Assembly (NCBI RefSeq): GCF_001514265.1
Contig: NZ_KQ948998.1
Coordinates: 242,825-306,824 of the forward strand
Length of the DNA: 64,000 bases
Reading direction: 5' to 3'
Source: Streptomyces resistomycificus
Lineage (GTDB): Bacteria > Actinomycetota > Actinomycetes > Streptomycetales > Streptomycetaceae
The position numbers and the translations under genes are program-made. A model generated the notes under the pieces. It was not told the DNA's origin. It saw only the letters and a list, made by a program, of their open reading frames with translations, and ran no database searches. Shown here piece by piece: positions 16,212 through 26,300 of this stretch (the stretch's first letter is position 1; every line of letters begins with the position of its first letter).

Positions 16212-19200
16212 TCAAGTGGGTGGGACGGGAGTCTCATTATGTGAGCGCAGGGTAGTGGCGCCACCGAGAACCGCGGGCACACCACTGGTGTACACCCCCG
16301 CACCGCCACCCGCGAACGCGGGCTCCGCCGGTCCGTGCGGCACCGGATAGTGGCCGGATCCGAGCGCTCTGCGCAGCCGGTACTCGTCCAGCGGACCGGA
16401 GAACGCCATGCCCTGGCCGTGCGTGCACCCCATCGCGCGCAGCGCCAGGACCTGTTCCGGGAGATCCACGCCGTCGGCGACGGACTGCAGTCCCAGGTCC
16501 CCGGCGATCCGCAGCAGCCCGCTGGTGATCTTGTGCAGCCGGGCGGACTCGACGACTCCCTCGACGAGACTGCGGTCGAGCTTCAGCACGTCGACGGGGA
16601 GCCTGCGCAGGGCCGTGATGGCCGCGTAGCCGCTCCCGAAGCCGTCGAGGGCGATCCGGACGCCGAGTCTGCGCAGGGCGCTCAGGCGGCGTTCCAGCTC
16701 GTCCAGCGGGACCCGGGGGTCGGCGTCGGAGAGTTCGACCACCAGCGACCCGGACGGCAGCCCGTGCCGGGTCAGCAGGGCCTCGACCGAGCCGAGCGGC
16801 ATCGAACGGTCCAGCAGCCGACGCGCGCCCAGCCGGACCACCACCGGCACGGCCACCCCGGCCGCGGCCCGCTCGGCGGCCTGTTCGACGGCTTCTTCCA
16901 GGACCCAGCGCCCCAGCTCCGCGGTCTTGTCGCTGTCCTCGGCCACCCGCAGGAACTCGGCGGGTGTGAACAGCACGCCCTGCGAGGAGCGCCAGCGCGC
17001 CTGCGCGGCGACCGACGCGATCCGGCCGTCCTCCAGACACACCACGGGCTGGTGCAGCAGGGTGAACTCGCCGTCGTGCAGTGCGGCCCGCAGCCGCGTT
17101 GCCAGCTCAGCCTTGCGTACGACGTCCTGCTGCATCTGGGGGGCGTACAGCTCGACCCGGCCCTTGCCGCCCGCCTTGGCGCGGTACATGGCGAGGTCGG
17201 CGTTGCGCAGGATCTCGCCCGCGCCGAGGCCCGGCTCGGCGAAGGCGACGCCGATGGAGGCGGCGACCCGGACGTCGTTGCCGTCGATGAGGTAGGGCTG
17301 GGAGAGGGTGATTCTCAGCCGGTCGGCGAGATCCAGGATGTGGCCTTCCCTGGCGGTGCGGTCGCGGCTGCCGTCGCCGACGATCAGCGCGGCGAACTCG
17401 TCGCCGCCCAGCCGGGAGGCGGTGTCCCCGTGCCGGACGGAGTCCTGGAGTCTGCGGGCGGCCTGGACGAGCAGCTCGTCCCCGGCCTGGTGCCCGATCG
17501 TGTCGTTGACCGCCTTGAAGCCGTCCAGGTCGATGAAGAGGACCGCGGTGCCGCGGTCGGAGGAGCGGCGCCCGGACAGGGCCTGCTGGACGCGCTGGGT
17601 GAACAGCGCGCGGTTGGGCAGGTCGGTGAGCGGGTCGTGCTCGGCGTTGTGCTGGAGCTGCGCCTGCAGGCGCACTCGTTCGGTCACGTCCCGGCTGTTG
17701 AAGATGAGGCCGCCATGGTGCCGGTTGACGGTGGACTCGACGTTGAGCCAGCCGCCGTCGCCGGAGCGGAAACGGCACTCGATACGGGTGGTGGGTTCCT
17801 CCAGGGGGCTGGCGGCGAGGAAGCGGCGCACCTCGTGCACCACGCAGCCCAGGTCCTCCGGATGGATGAGGCCGGCCAGTTCGGTTCCCACGAGCTCCTC
17901 CGCGGGACGTCCGTAGACGCCCGCGGCGGCCGGGGAGACGTACCGGAGGATGCCGTTGGGTGCGGCGATCATGATGACGTCGCTGGAGCCCTGCACCAGG
18001 GAGCGGAAGTGGTTCTCCTTCTGCGCCAGCTCCTGGGTGAGGGTGATGTTGTCGAGCAGCATGATGCCCTGGCGCATCACCAGGGCGAGCACCACGGTGC
18101 CGCCGGTCAGGAGGACCACGCGGTCGACGCTGCGGCCGCTCAGGACGTTGTAGAGGATCCCGAGCGTGCAGACGGCGGCGGCGAGATAGGGCGTGAGCGC
18201 GGCCAGGGAGCCGGCGATGGGCCGGGACGCCGGGTACCGGCTGCGATCACCCCCCTGTGCGGGCGGGTGCGGGTGGGGGTGCGGGCCGGTTCGCTGTCCC
18301 GGCAGGTGTTCGTGCACCACGCGCGTGTGCCCGTCGGCCCGGCGCCGGGCCGGGTGCTGCCGCGGGGCGTCGGGCCGGCCCTGGCGCGGAGCGGCCCAGG
18401 GGGCGTACGCGAGCAGCAGCGAGCCGGCGAACCAGCCCGCGTCGAGCAGCTGCCCAGAGCGGTAGGTGTGGTGCAGCAGCGGTGAGGTGAACAGGGCGTC
18501 GCACATCACGGTCAGGGCGAGTGCGCCGATCGCGGTGTTGACCGCCGTACGGTTGCCCGCCGAGCGCCGGAAGTGCAGCGCGAGCACCATGCTGACCAGG
18601 GCGATGTCGAGGAGCGGGTAGGCGAGCGACAGCGCGGTGTGCGCGACGCTCGACCCCTCGGACTTCGCCGCCTGCGCGAGGGCGAGGCTCCAGGAGAGGG
18701 TGAGCAGCGAGCCGCCGATCAGCCACGCGTCCAGGCCGAGACAGACCCACCCCGCCTTGGTGACCGGTCGCTTGGCGAGAACCAGCAGGCCCACGATGGC
18801 GGGCGGCGCGAAGCACAGGAAGAACAGGTCGGCGTAGCTGGGGCTGGGCACGGGCCGCCCCAGGACCACCTCGTACCACCCCCAGATCAGGTTGCCGAGG
18901 GACGCCATCGCCGAGGAGAGGGCGAACAGCATCCAGGCGGGTCGAAAGCGGATACGGCGCCTACGGGCGTAGAGGAAGCAGGACACCGCTGCGGCGCCGG
19001 CCGCGGCGCTCAGCCCGAAGTCACCCATGATCAGTGCGACTTGGCGTGAGCCCCAGCCGGCCGCGGAACCGACGGCGTATCCCGCGCAGACCAGGGCCAG
19101 GACGAGTTGGCGGACCAGGCCGGACCCACCACCGAAGGCCGGAGGGCGGGGCGGCGTCGCCCTCGGGACGGGGTGTGCGCGCGGGGCCCCGTCGAGCGTG

Positions 19201-19472
19201 GTCGTGGAAGGCGGGGGCGAACTCACCGGGCCCTCCCGGTCCGCGCCGCTTGGGGGTCCCTGGGGTCCCGGTGCGCTGGGTGCGCATGCCTCCTGCGGCT
19301 GCTGTGCCTGCGGTGTGGATGACTGTGCTGCTGGTGGCTGTGCCGGTGATGGCCCTGCCGGCCGCCGTGCTGTCCGTGGTGACTGCAATGGCCGGCGTGG
19401 TGACCGCGTCTGCGCGCGGCCGTGTGCCAGGGTCGCCGTCGGCGGCTCCGCCGCGTCGGATCGTTCGTCCAT
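16212..19472 (-). CDS. Membrane-bound PAS-GGDEF-EAL protein; diguanylate cyclase with degenerate EAL
   Basis: A c-di-GMP signalling protein of about 1086 residues. In order: a Pro/Ala/Gln-rich disordered tail (about 1-115), a run of transmembrane helices, a charged Pro/His-rich loop, two more helices, a PAS domain with NGILRYVSPAAAGVYGR, a GGDEF domain with intact RLGGDEFAAL near residue 695, and an EAL-like domain. The EAL motif reads AAQARW instead of EALLRW, the N-position is lost in VVRLGARRL, DDFGTGYSS is changed to LDGFGSGYAA, and AEGVE reads ADGVD, so phosphodiesterase activity is unlikely. The protein should synthesise c-di-GMP. It resembles the family of S. coelicolor SCO5511, from memory. 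The start is uncertain: ATG 19472 was chosen because upstream sequence looks non-coding. Confidence 0.88.
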   Translation of the reverse strand: MDERSDAAEPPTATLAHGRAQTRSPRRPLQSPRTARRPAGPSPAQPPAAQSSTPQAQQPQEACAPSAPGPQGPPSGADREGPVSSPPPSTTTLDGAPRAHPVPRATPPRPPAFGGGSGLVRQLVLALVCAGYAVGSAAGWGSRQVALIMGDFGLSAAAGAAAVSCFLYARRRRIRFRPAWMLFALSSAMASLGNLIWGWYEVVLGRPVPSPSYADLFFLCFAPPAIVGLLVLAKRPVTKAGWVCLGLDAWLIGGSLLTLSWSLALAQAAKSEGSSVAHTALSLAYPLLDIALVSMVLALHFRRSAGNRTAVNTAIGALALTVMCDALFTSPLLHHTYRSGQLLDAGWFAGSLLLAYAPWAAPRQGRPDAPRQHPARRRADGHTRVVHEHLPGQRTGPHPHPHPPAQGGDRSRYPASRPIAGSLAALTPYLAAAVCTLGILYNVLSGRSVDRVVLLTGGTVVLALVMRQGIMLLDNITLTQELAQKENHFRSLVQGSSDVIMIAAPNGILRYVSPAAAGVYGRPAEELVGTELAGLIHPEDLGCVVHEVRRFLAASPLEEPTTRIECRFRSGDGGWLNVESTVNRHHGGLIFNSRDVTERVRLQAQLQHNAEHDPLTDLPNRALFTQRVQQALSGRRSSDRGTAVLFIDLDGFKAVNDTIGHQAGDELLVQAARRLQDSVRHGDTASRLGGDEFAALIVGDGSRDRTAREGHILDLADRLRITLSQPYLIDGNDVRVAASIGVAFAEPGLGAGEILRNADLAMYRAKAGGKGRVELYAPQMQQDVVRKAELATRLRAALHDGEFTLLHQPVVCLEDGRIASVAAQARWRSSQGVLFTPAEFLRVAEDSDKTAELGRWVLEEAVEQAAERAAAGVAVPVVVRLGARRLLDRSMPLGSVEALLTRHGLPSGSLVVELSDADPRVPLDELERRLSALRRLGVRIALDGFGSGYAAITALRRLPVDVLKLDRSLVEGVVESARLHKITSGLLRIAGDLGLQSVADGVDLPEQVLALRAMGCTHGQGMAFSGPLDEYRLRRALGSGHYPVPHGPAEPAFAGGGAGVYTSGVPAVLGGATTLRSHNETPVPPT

Positions 19473-19573
19473 AGGCCGTGCATCGCCCGTCGCCCCCCTC
19501 ACAGTCTGAAATGTCCATCCCCGGCGCCGAATGTGCGCGGCGCAGCCCCTGTCGGGACGATACACCAGTCTCG

Positions 19574-19586
19574 TCACTCAGGGACA
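19574..19586. promoter_or_regulatory. Candidate BldD-type site
   Basis: TCACTCAGGGACA matches seven of the eight fixed positions of a BldD-like palindrome (TNACNCNGNGTNA), about 100 nt upstream of the chosen start of the GGDEF-EAL gene. BldD, the c-di-GMP-responsive master repressor of Streptomyces development, is known to control several c-di-GMP enzyme genes. One mismatch and an uncertain start keep this tentative. Confidence 0.4.
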
Positions 19587-19728
19587 TAGTTCCTCTACGC
19601 TCCGTGACGACCAGCGGCGATGTGAGCACGGACCGCGTCCGGGAGGTTGCGGAGGGTGCCGGAAACGGGTTTTCGCGCCTGTCGCGCCCGTCGTGCGGAG
19701 CGTGCGCGCGGCGCTCATCTCGCGGGCG

Positions 19729-20682
19729 TCACGCGCCCGTTGGGCCCGTCGTAAGGATCACGTTGCGCAGGGGCTCCCGGTTCACGAATCGGTTCAACTG
19801 GTCCACCAGCAGCCGCTTGGCACGGGGCAGGAACGCCGACGAGGGGCCCCCGACGTGCGGGCTGACGAGCACGCCCGGCGCGTGCCACAGGGGGTGCCCC
19901 GGGGGCAGCGGTTCGGGGTCGGTCACGTCGAGGGCCGCGGTGATCCGGCCGCTCTCCAGCTCGGCCAGCAGCGCCTTGGTGTCGACGACCGGGCCCCTGG
20001 CCACGTTGACCAGCAGCGCGCCCTCCTTCATACGGCCGAGGAAGTCGGAGTTCACCAGGTGGCGGGTTGCCTCGGTGAGGGGCGTGGCCAGGATCACGAC
20101 GTCCGCCTCGGGGAGCAGGGCGGGCAGTTCGGTGAGCGGATGCACGGGCCCGCGCGCCGTGGTGCGCTCAGAGCGCGCGACGCGCGCCACCCGCGCGACC
20201 TCGAACGGAACGAGCCGGTCCTCGATGGCCGATCCGATCGAGCCGTATCCCACGATGAGCACGTTCTTGTCGGCGAGCGCCGGCCGGAACCCACCGCGCC
20301 ACTCCCCCTTGTCCTGGGCCCGCACGAAGTCGGGAACGCCGCGCAGGGAGGCGAGGACCAGGGTGAGCGTGAGCTCGGCGGTGCTGGCCTCGTGCACCCC
20401 GCGCGCATTGCACAACCGCACGCCGGGACGCAGGTACCCGAGGCCCGGCTCGATGGAGTCGGTGCCGGCCGTCAGTGTCTGCACCACCTCCACGGAGCGC
20501 AGCCGGGGCAGCGGCCGCAGCCCGACCTCCAGGGGCTTCATGTAGGGGACGACGTAGTACACGCAGTCGGCCGGGTCCGCCGGGAAGTCCTCGCCCCCGT
20601 TCCAGAAGCGGTAGTTGAGGCTCTGGGGGAGACCCTCGATCTCTTCCGGCTGGATGGGCAGCCACACGTCAGCAGCAGTCAT
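19729..20682 (-). CDS. D-isomer-specific 2-hydroxyacid dehydrogenase family protein
   Basis: A 317-residue NAD(P)-dependent dehydrogenase that interconverts a 2-hydroxyacid and a 2-oxoacid; the substrate is not evident. It shows the Rossmann motif VLIVGYGSIGSAIE near residue 145, the Arg motif VNVARGPVVDTKAL, an acid in LDVTDPEPLPPGHPLW, and the catalytic His in SPHVGGPSS. It starts MTAADVWLPIQPEE. It is divergent from the aldo/keto reductase gene across about 75 nt. Closest relatives are glyoxylate/hydroxypyruvate reductase-like enzymes rather than SerA, since it lacks an ACT domain. Confidence 0.9.
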   Translation of the reverse strand: MTAADVWLPIQPEEIEGLPQSLNYRFWNGGEDFPADPADCVYYVVPYMKPLEVGLRPLPRLRSVEVVQTLTAGTDSIEPGLGYLRPGVRLCNARGVHEASTAELTLTLVLASLRGVPDFVRAQDKGEWRGGFRPALADKNVLIVGYGSIGSAIEDRLVPFEVARVARVARSERTTARGPVHPLTELPALLPEADVVILATPLTEATRHLVNSDFLGRMKEGALLVNVARGPVVDTKALLAELESGRITAALDVTDPEPLPPGHPLWHAPGVLVSPHVGGPSSAFLPRAKRLLVDQLNRFVNREPLRNVILTTGPTGA

Positions 20683-20758
20683 GGTCAGGAGGCTATGTCA
20701 GGGACGCGGCACGGCAGAGGTTAGGTTGGGGGGCCAGGAGAGGGAGGGTCACGAGCAG

Positions 20759-21757
20759 GTGGAGCGCAGGACGATCGGCGCGGCGGCGCTCGCGGTGGGA
20801 GCCGTCGGACTCGGGTGCATGCCGATGAGCTGGGCGTACAACGGATCCCGGCAGCGCGGCGACGAGTCGCTCCGGGCCGTGCACCGGGCGCTGGATCTGG
20901 GCTCGACTCTGCTGGACACGGCCGACATGTACGGCCCGTTCACCAACGAGCTGCTGCTGGGGCGGGTGCTCAAGGAGCGGCGCCAGGACGCGTTCGTGTC
21001 GACCAAGGTCGGCCTGCTGGTGGGCGAGCAGCACATCGTGGCCAACGGCCGTCCCGGTTATGTCCGGCGCGCCTGCGACGCGTCACTGCGGCGCCTGCAG
21101 ACGGACGTCATCGATCTCTACCAGCTCCACCGGGCCGACCCCGAGGTGCCCGTGGAGGAGACCTGGGGCGCCATGGCGGAGCTCGTACAGGCCGGGAAGG
21201 TGCGGTCCTTGGGGCTGTGCGCGATGGGCGCGCGGGGCGGTCGCCGTTCCGGGGCGCGGTTGTACGACGCGACGATCCGGCAGTTGCAGCGGGTGCAGCA
21301 GGTCTTCCCGGTGAGCGCGGTGCAGGCCGAGCTGTCGGTGTGGTCGCCGGAGGCGACGGAGGCGCTGCTGCCGTGGTGCGAGGCGCGCGGCATCGGTTTC
21401 CTGGCGGCGATGCCCCTCGGCAACGGCTTCCTGACCGGCACGCTCACCCCCGGCCAGGGCTTCGAACCCGACGACGTGCGTGCCCGCCACCCTCGGTTCA
21501 CCGCCGAGATGATGGCCGCCAACCAGCCGATCGTGGTCGGTCTGCGCCGCGTGGCCCGCCGGCACGGCGTGGACGTCACCCCGGCCCAGGTGGCCCTGGC
21601 GTGGGTGCTGGCGCAGGGGCGCCACGTGGTCCCGGTGCCCGGGACCAAGCAGGAGCGCTGGGTGACGGAGAACGCACGGGCGGCGGCCCTGCGCCCCACG
21701 GCACAGGATCTGGCGGAGGTGGCGGAGCTGCCGAGGGCGCAGGGATCCTGGGAGTAG
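20759..21757 (+). CDS. Aldo/keto reductase
   Basis: A 332-residue NADPH-dependent reductase with a TIM-barrel fold. Catalytic positions are visible: Asp and Tyr in LLDTADMYGPFTNE, Lys in VSTKVG, His in LYQLHRADP, and the C-terminal cofactor block VVPVPGTKQERWVTEN. The start is GTG at 20759 (VERRTIGAAALAVG), with GGAGGG ten bases upstream. Divergent from the 2-hydroxyacid dehydrogenase gene. Substrate unknown; the family reduces aldehydes and ketones. Confidence 0.92.
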   Translation: MERRTIGAAALAVGAVGLGCMPMSWAYNGSRQRGDESLRAVHRALDLGSTLLDTADMYGPFTNELLLGRVLKERRQDAFVSTKVGLLVGEQHIVANGRPGYVRRACDASLRRLQTDVIDLYQLHRADPEVPVEETWGAMAELVQAGKVRSLGLCAMGARGGRRSGARLYDATIRQLQRVQQVFPVSAVQAELSVWSPEATEALLPWCEARGIGFLAAMPLGNGFLTGTLTPGQGFEPDDVRARHPRFTAEMMAANQPIVVGLRRVARRHGVDVTPAQVALAWVLAQGRHVVPVPGTKQERWVTENARAAALRPTAQDLAEVAELPRAQGSWE

Positions 21758-21871
21758 AGGTCGTCGGTGGGCAGGCCCTCACGTATCGGGTTGCGGTGAT
21801 CGGGAACCTGTGAGGCGCGAGCGGTGTATGAAAAGGAGAACCTGCCGCTGGACCGCCCCGTCGAAGGGACC

Positions 21872-23041
21872 ATGATCGTGCAACGTCGAGCTGTGTCGGC
21901 CGTGTTGGCCGCGGCCGCGCTCGTACTGACAGCCGGATGTTCCTCCGACGACGGAGGGGGGTCGTCGGGGAGCGACAGCGCCGCACCGAGTACCACGGCG
22001 TCGGGGTCCGGGCCCACCGGGCAGGCCGCTGAGGATCCCCCTCCCGCCAAGGGTTCGGTGAAGGTGGTCCGCACGGTCGCCGAGGGTCTGAGCACCCCGT
22101 GGGGCCTGGCCCCGATCCCCGGCGGCGGCCTGCTGGTCTCCTCCCGCGACGAGGGCACCATCACCCGGGTCGACGAGAAGACGGGCAGGAAGACCGAGCT
22201 GGGCGAGGTGCCCGGGGTGTCCCCGGCCGGCGAGGGCGGCCTGCTGGGCATCGCCCTGTCCCCGGACTACGCCTCGGACCACATGGTCTACGCGTACTTC
22301 ACCTCGGCCTCCGACAACCGCATCGTCCGCATGCTGTACGACGAGCGAAAGCCGTCGGGCCAGCAGCTGGGCGCCCCCGACACCGTCTTCAAGGGCATCC
22401 CCAAGGGAGTGATCCACAACGGCGGCCGGATCGCCTTCGGCCCCGACAGGATGCTGTACGCGGGCACGGGCGAGAGCGGTGACACCGGTCTGTCCCAGGA
22501 CACCAAGTCCCTGGGCGGCAAGATCCTGCGCATGACCCCGGAGGGCGAGCCCGCCCCGGGCAACCCCTTCCCCGACTCCCCCGTGTACTCCTACGGCCAC
22601 CGCAATGTGCAGGGCCTCGCCTGGGACGACAAACAGCGTCTGTTCGCCTCGGAGTTCGGCCAGAACACCTGGGACGAGCTGAACGCGATCAAGCCGGGCG
22701 ACAACTACGGCTGGCCGGAGGCCGAGGGCGACTCCGACGACTCCGCGTACCGCAACCCCGTGGCCCAGTGGGGCACGGACGACGCCTCCCCCAGCGGGGC
22801 CGCCTACGCCGAGGGTTCCATCTGGATGGCGGGCCTCAAGGGCCAGCGCCTGTGGCGCATCCCCCTGAAGGGCACGGAGGCCTCGGCGGACCCGCAGGCC
22901 TTCCTGGAAGGCGAGTACGGCCGGCTGCGCACGGTCGTCGCGGCCGGCGGCGACAAGCTGTGGCTCGTGACCAGCAACACGGACGGGCGGGGTGACCCGA
23001 AGGAGGGCGACGACCGGATCCTGGAGATACAGGTCAGCTGA
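21872..23041 (+). CDS. PQQ-dependent sugar dehydrogenase-family lipoprotein
   Basis: A secreted, membrane-anchored beta-propeller protein of 389 residues. The signal peptide ends in the lipobox VLTAGC, followed by a Ser/Gly-rich linker to about residue 60. The propeller carries glucose/sorbosone dehydrogenase family motifs: LSTPWGLAPIPGG, GEGGLLGIALSPDY, KGVIHNGGRIAFGPD, YSYGHRNVQGLAWD and GDNYGWPEAEG. A function as a PQQ-dependent aldose dehydrogenase follows from the family but the true substrate is not known, and no PQQ synthesis genes are in the window. ATG 21872 follows AAGGG; GTG 21878 is an alternative. It converges on the DUF6191 gene with three bases between. Confidence 0.88.
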   Translation: MIVQRRAVSAVLAAAALVLTAGCSSDDGGGSSGSDSAAPSTTASGSGPTGQAAEDPPPAKGSVKVVRTVAEGLSTPWGLAPIPGGGLLVSSRDEGTITRVDEKTGRKTELGEVPGVSPAGEGGLLGIALSPDYASDHMVYAYFTSASDNRIVRMLYDERKPSGQQLGAPDTVFKGIPKGVIHNGGRIAFGPDRMLYAGTGESGDTGLSQDTKSLGGKILRMTPEGEPAPGNPFPDSPVYSYGHRNVQGLAWDDKQRLFASEFGQNTWDELNAIKPGDNYGWPEAEGDSDDSAYRNPVAQWGTDDASPSGAAYAEGSIWMAGLKGQRLWRIPLKGTEASADPQAFLEGEYGRLRTVVAAGGDKLWLVTSNTDGRGDPKEGDDRILEIQVS

Positions 23042-23044
23042 CCG

Positions 23045-23275
23045 TCAGCCGCCGGAAGAGGAGGAGCCCTCCTCTTCCGGTCCGTCCGGCCCGTCCGGCC
23101 CAGTCGGCTCGTCCGGCAGGGGTGGCCGTACGACGACCTTCCCGGACGTGAGGTCTATGGGCCCGCGGCCGGGGTCGCCGTCGCCGACGTCCTCCCGGGT
23201 GAGCTCCAGCCGGTTCTGCTCGTCGCGGGTGTGCTTGCGACCGGGGGCGAACAGGTCCTCGAAGGCGTTGAACAC
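23045..23275 (-). CDS. Small DUF6191-type protein
   Basis: A conserved actinobacterial protein of 76 residues with no known function. It starts MFNAFEDLFAPGRKHTRDEQ and contains LELTREDVGDGDPGRGPIDL, the part I recognise as conserved, then an acidic, Pro/Asp-rich tail ending EEEGSSSSGG. No membrane segment or signal. The tail is encoded by a 13-bp perfect hairpin that probably serves as transcription terminator for both convergent genes. Confidence 0.75.
   Translation of the reverse strand: MFNAFEDLFAPGRKHTRDEQNRLELTREDVGDGDPGRGPIDLTSGKVVVRPPLPDEPTGPDGPDGPEEEGSSSSGG
23052..23080. terminator. Bidirectional terminator inside the DUF6191 coding 3' end
   Basis: CCGGAAGAGGAGG (23052-23064) pairs perfectly with 23068-23080 around the 3-nt loop AGC. 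It starts 11 nt after the sugar dehydrogenase stop and lies within the last codons of the opposing gene. Confidence 0.75.
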
Positions 23276-23313
23276 GGGGTCTCCCTCGGCCGGTGTCTCT
23301 TACAGCGTATGCC

Positions 23314-26300
23314 TCAGGGTGCCGTCCGCACCGGGAGGGATTCGGACGGGAACAGCCCGAGCCGATGCGCGACCGCCGCCGCCTCACCTCGGCCCGAGAC
23401 GTCCAGCTTGGCCAGGATGTTCGAGACATGGACGCTGGCTGTCTTCGGGGAGATGAAGAGTGCCTCGGCTATCTGGCGGTTGGTGCGGCCCGCGGAGACC
23501 AGTCTCAGGACGTCGCGTTCCCTGCCGGTGAGGCCGAGGGAGCCGGCCGGGTCGGCGGGGGCGGGCCGGTGCTCGGCGGGCCGCTTCAGGGGAAGGCGGG
23601 CGCGTTGGGCGAGGTGCGTGACGGCGTCGTCGAGGGGGCGGGCTCCGAGGTGGGAGGCGACGGCGTGGGCGAGACGGAGCAGCTCGGTGGCGCGGTCGCG
23701 GTCGTCGGCGCTCTCCCCCGCGAGCAGCAGTTCCTCGGCGAGGCGGTGACGGACGCGGGCGAGGTCGTAGGGGCGCTCCAGTGCCTCGAAGGCGGTGACG
23801 ACCTCCGTCCAGGTGTCCGGGTCGGCGGCCTGCTCGGCTCGCAGCAGTTCGGCGCGGACCCAGCGTTCGTAGGCCTGCCAGACCGGGACGTGGGTGGCCA
23901 GCGGCTTGGCTGTGCGGCGGATGCGTTCGAGGATCCCGGACCGGCCGCGGTCGGCGGCGGGCAAATCGCGCGCGTCGGCCTCCGCGGCGGCAGCGGTGAG
24001 CAGCATCCGCCAGACATAGCGGTGGGTGCCGGGTGGGAAGCCGGCCTCGAGGGCGCGTTCGAGTTCGGCGCGGGCGTCCAGGAGGCGGCCCTCACCCGCG
24101 GCGATGCCGATCGCGATGCGGACGAGGGGCAGGTCGTGCTGGGGCGTGCGGTCATGGGTGCCGAAGTGCGCGCGGGCGGCGGCCAGATGGTCTGCGGCCG
24201 CGGTCAGGTCGCCGCGGTCGAGGGCGAGTTCGGCGCGCAGGGTGGCGTGGAAGCCGCGTGGTTTGGCGCTCTGGCCGACGCGTTCGGCCCTGGTACCCGC
24301 TTCGGCGGCGCGGTCCCAGTTGCCCAGGGTGTAGAGGGTCTCGGCGAAGTTGCCCCAGATCCAGGCCTCGGAGTCCAGCAGGCCGAACTTCCTGGTGTAG
24401 GCGATCCCCTCCTCCAGGAGCGGCACCGCTTCCTGGGAGCGGCCCACGGACTCGAGGGCGGAGGGCAGGTTCACATAGGCACGGCCGGCGATGGTGGTGA
24501 TGCCGCACTCCACCGTCTGCCGTTTGACGTCGGCCATCTCGGCGAGCCCCCTCTCCACGTCACCGGCCTCGACCGTGAGACCGCCCAGGGTGAGACGGCC
24601 GTTCATCTCCGTCTCGCGCACGCCGAGCATGCGCGCGTACTCGACGGCGCGTTCGGCGGCCGTGAAGGCCTCGGGGCCTGGGGCATGCACCATGGACCAG
24701 TTGGCCACGTTGGCGAGGACCTCGGCGTGCACCTCTGAGGGCGGCAGGCCGCGGACGAGTTCCTGTGCGGTGGCCAGTTCGGCCCAGCCGTCGCCGCGGG
24801 CCTGCGACTGGACCAGGCGGGAGCGCTGGGTCCAGAACCAGGCGGCGCGCAGCGGGTCGTCCTCGTCCTCCAGCAGCCGCAGCGCCCGCTTGGTGATCTT
24901 CAGGGCGCGTTCCCGCTCCGAGCACAGCCGTCCGGCCACCGCGGCCTCGGCCATCAGGTCGAGGTAGCGCAGCGGGCTGGTGGCGGAGTCGCCGCCGCGG
25001 GCCGGGGAGGTCTCGGTGTAGTCGGCGGGGCGCAGTCCGGCGCGGACCTCCTCGGGGGCGGAGTCCCAGAGTTCCATCGCCCTCTCCAGAAGCCGCAGTT
25101 GTTCGGAGTAGGCGTGCCGGCGGCGGGCGGTGACCGAGGCGTCGAGGACCGCGGGCAGGGCCTTGGCGGCGTCGTGGGCGTGGTACCAGTAGCTGGCCAG
25201 GCGCATCACGCGTTCGCCGGCGGGGACGAGCGTGGGATCGGCTTCCAGGGCCTCGGCGTAGCGGCGGTTGAGGCGGGAGCGTTCGCCGGGCAGCAGGTCG
25301 TCGCCGACGGCCTCGCGGACCAGGGAGTGGCGGAAGCGGTAGCCGTCGCCGTCGGGGGCGGCGAGCAGGATGTTGGAGTTGACGGCCGCCCTGAGCGCCT
25401 CGATGAGGTCGTCCTCGGCGAGTCGGGCGACGGCGGCGAGCAGCCGGTACTCGACGGTGGAGCCGCCCTCGGCGACGATCCGGGCGACCCGCTGGGCGCT
25501 TTCCGGCAGGCCCTCGACGCGGACCAGGAGCAGGTCGCGGAGGGAGTCGGTGAGGCCGGCGCAGCAGTTCTCGGAGGTGGCGACGGCAAGTTCCTCGACG
25601 AAGAAGGCGTTGCCGTCGGAGCGTTCGAAGATGTCGTCGACCTGGGCCGGGTCGGGTTCCCTGGCGAGGATGCCGGCGATCTGGCAGCGGACCTCGGTCC
25701 GGTTGAAGCGGCCGAGTTCGATCCGGCGGACCGTGCGCAGCCGGTCGAGTTCGGCGAGCAGGGGCCGCAGCGGGTGGCGGCGGTGGATGTCGTCGGAGCG
25801 GTAGGTGGCGAGGACGACCAGACGGCCGGTGCGCAGGGTGCGGAAGAGGTAGGCGAGGAGATGGCGGGTGGAGGCGTCGGCCCAGTGCAGGTCCTCGAGG
25901 ACGACGACGACCGCGCGGTCGGCGGCGACCCGCTCCAGGAGGCGGGCGGTCAGTTCGAAGAGGCGGGCCATGCCCTCCTCGTCGTGCCGGCCGGAGGCGG
26001 CCTCGCCGAGTTCGGGCAGCAGCCGGGCGAGCTCCTCCTCCTGGCCGGCGGCCGCGGCGGCCAGTTCGTCGGGCAGTTCGCGGCGCAGCGCGCGCAGGGC
26101 CGTGGAGAAGGGGGCGAAGGGCAGCCCGTCGGCGCCTATCTCGACGCAGCCGCCGAGCACGACGACGGCACCCCGGCGGCGGGCCGCGGTGGCGAACTCC
26201 TCGACAAGGCGGGTCTTGCCGACTCCGGCCTCGCCCCCGAGCAGTAACGCCTGCGGATCTCCCTCAGTGCCTGAAGCCTGGGATGGCCCCCCACCCGCGG

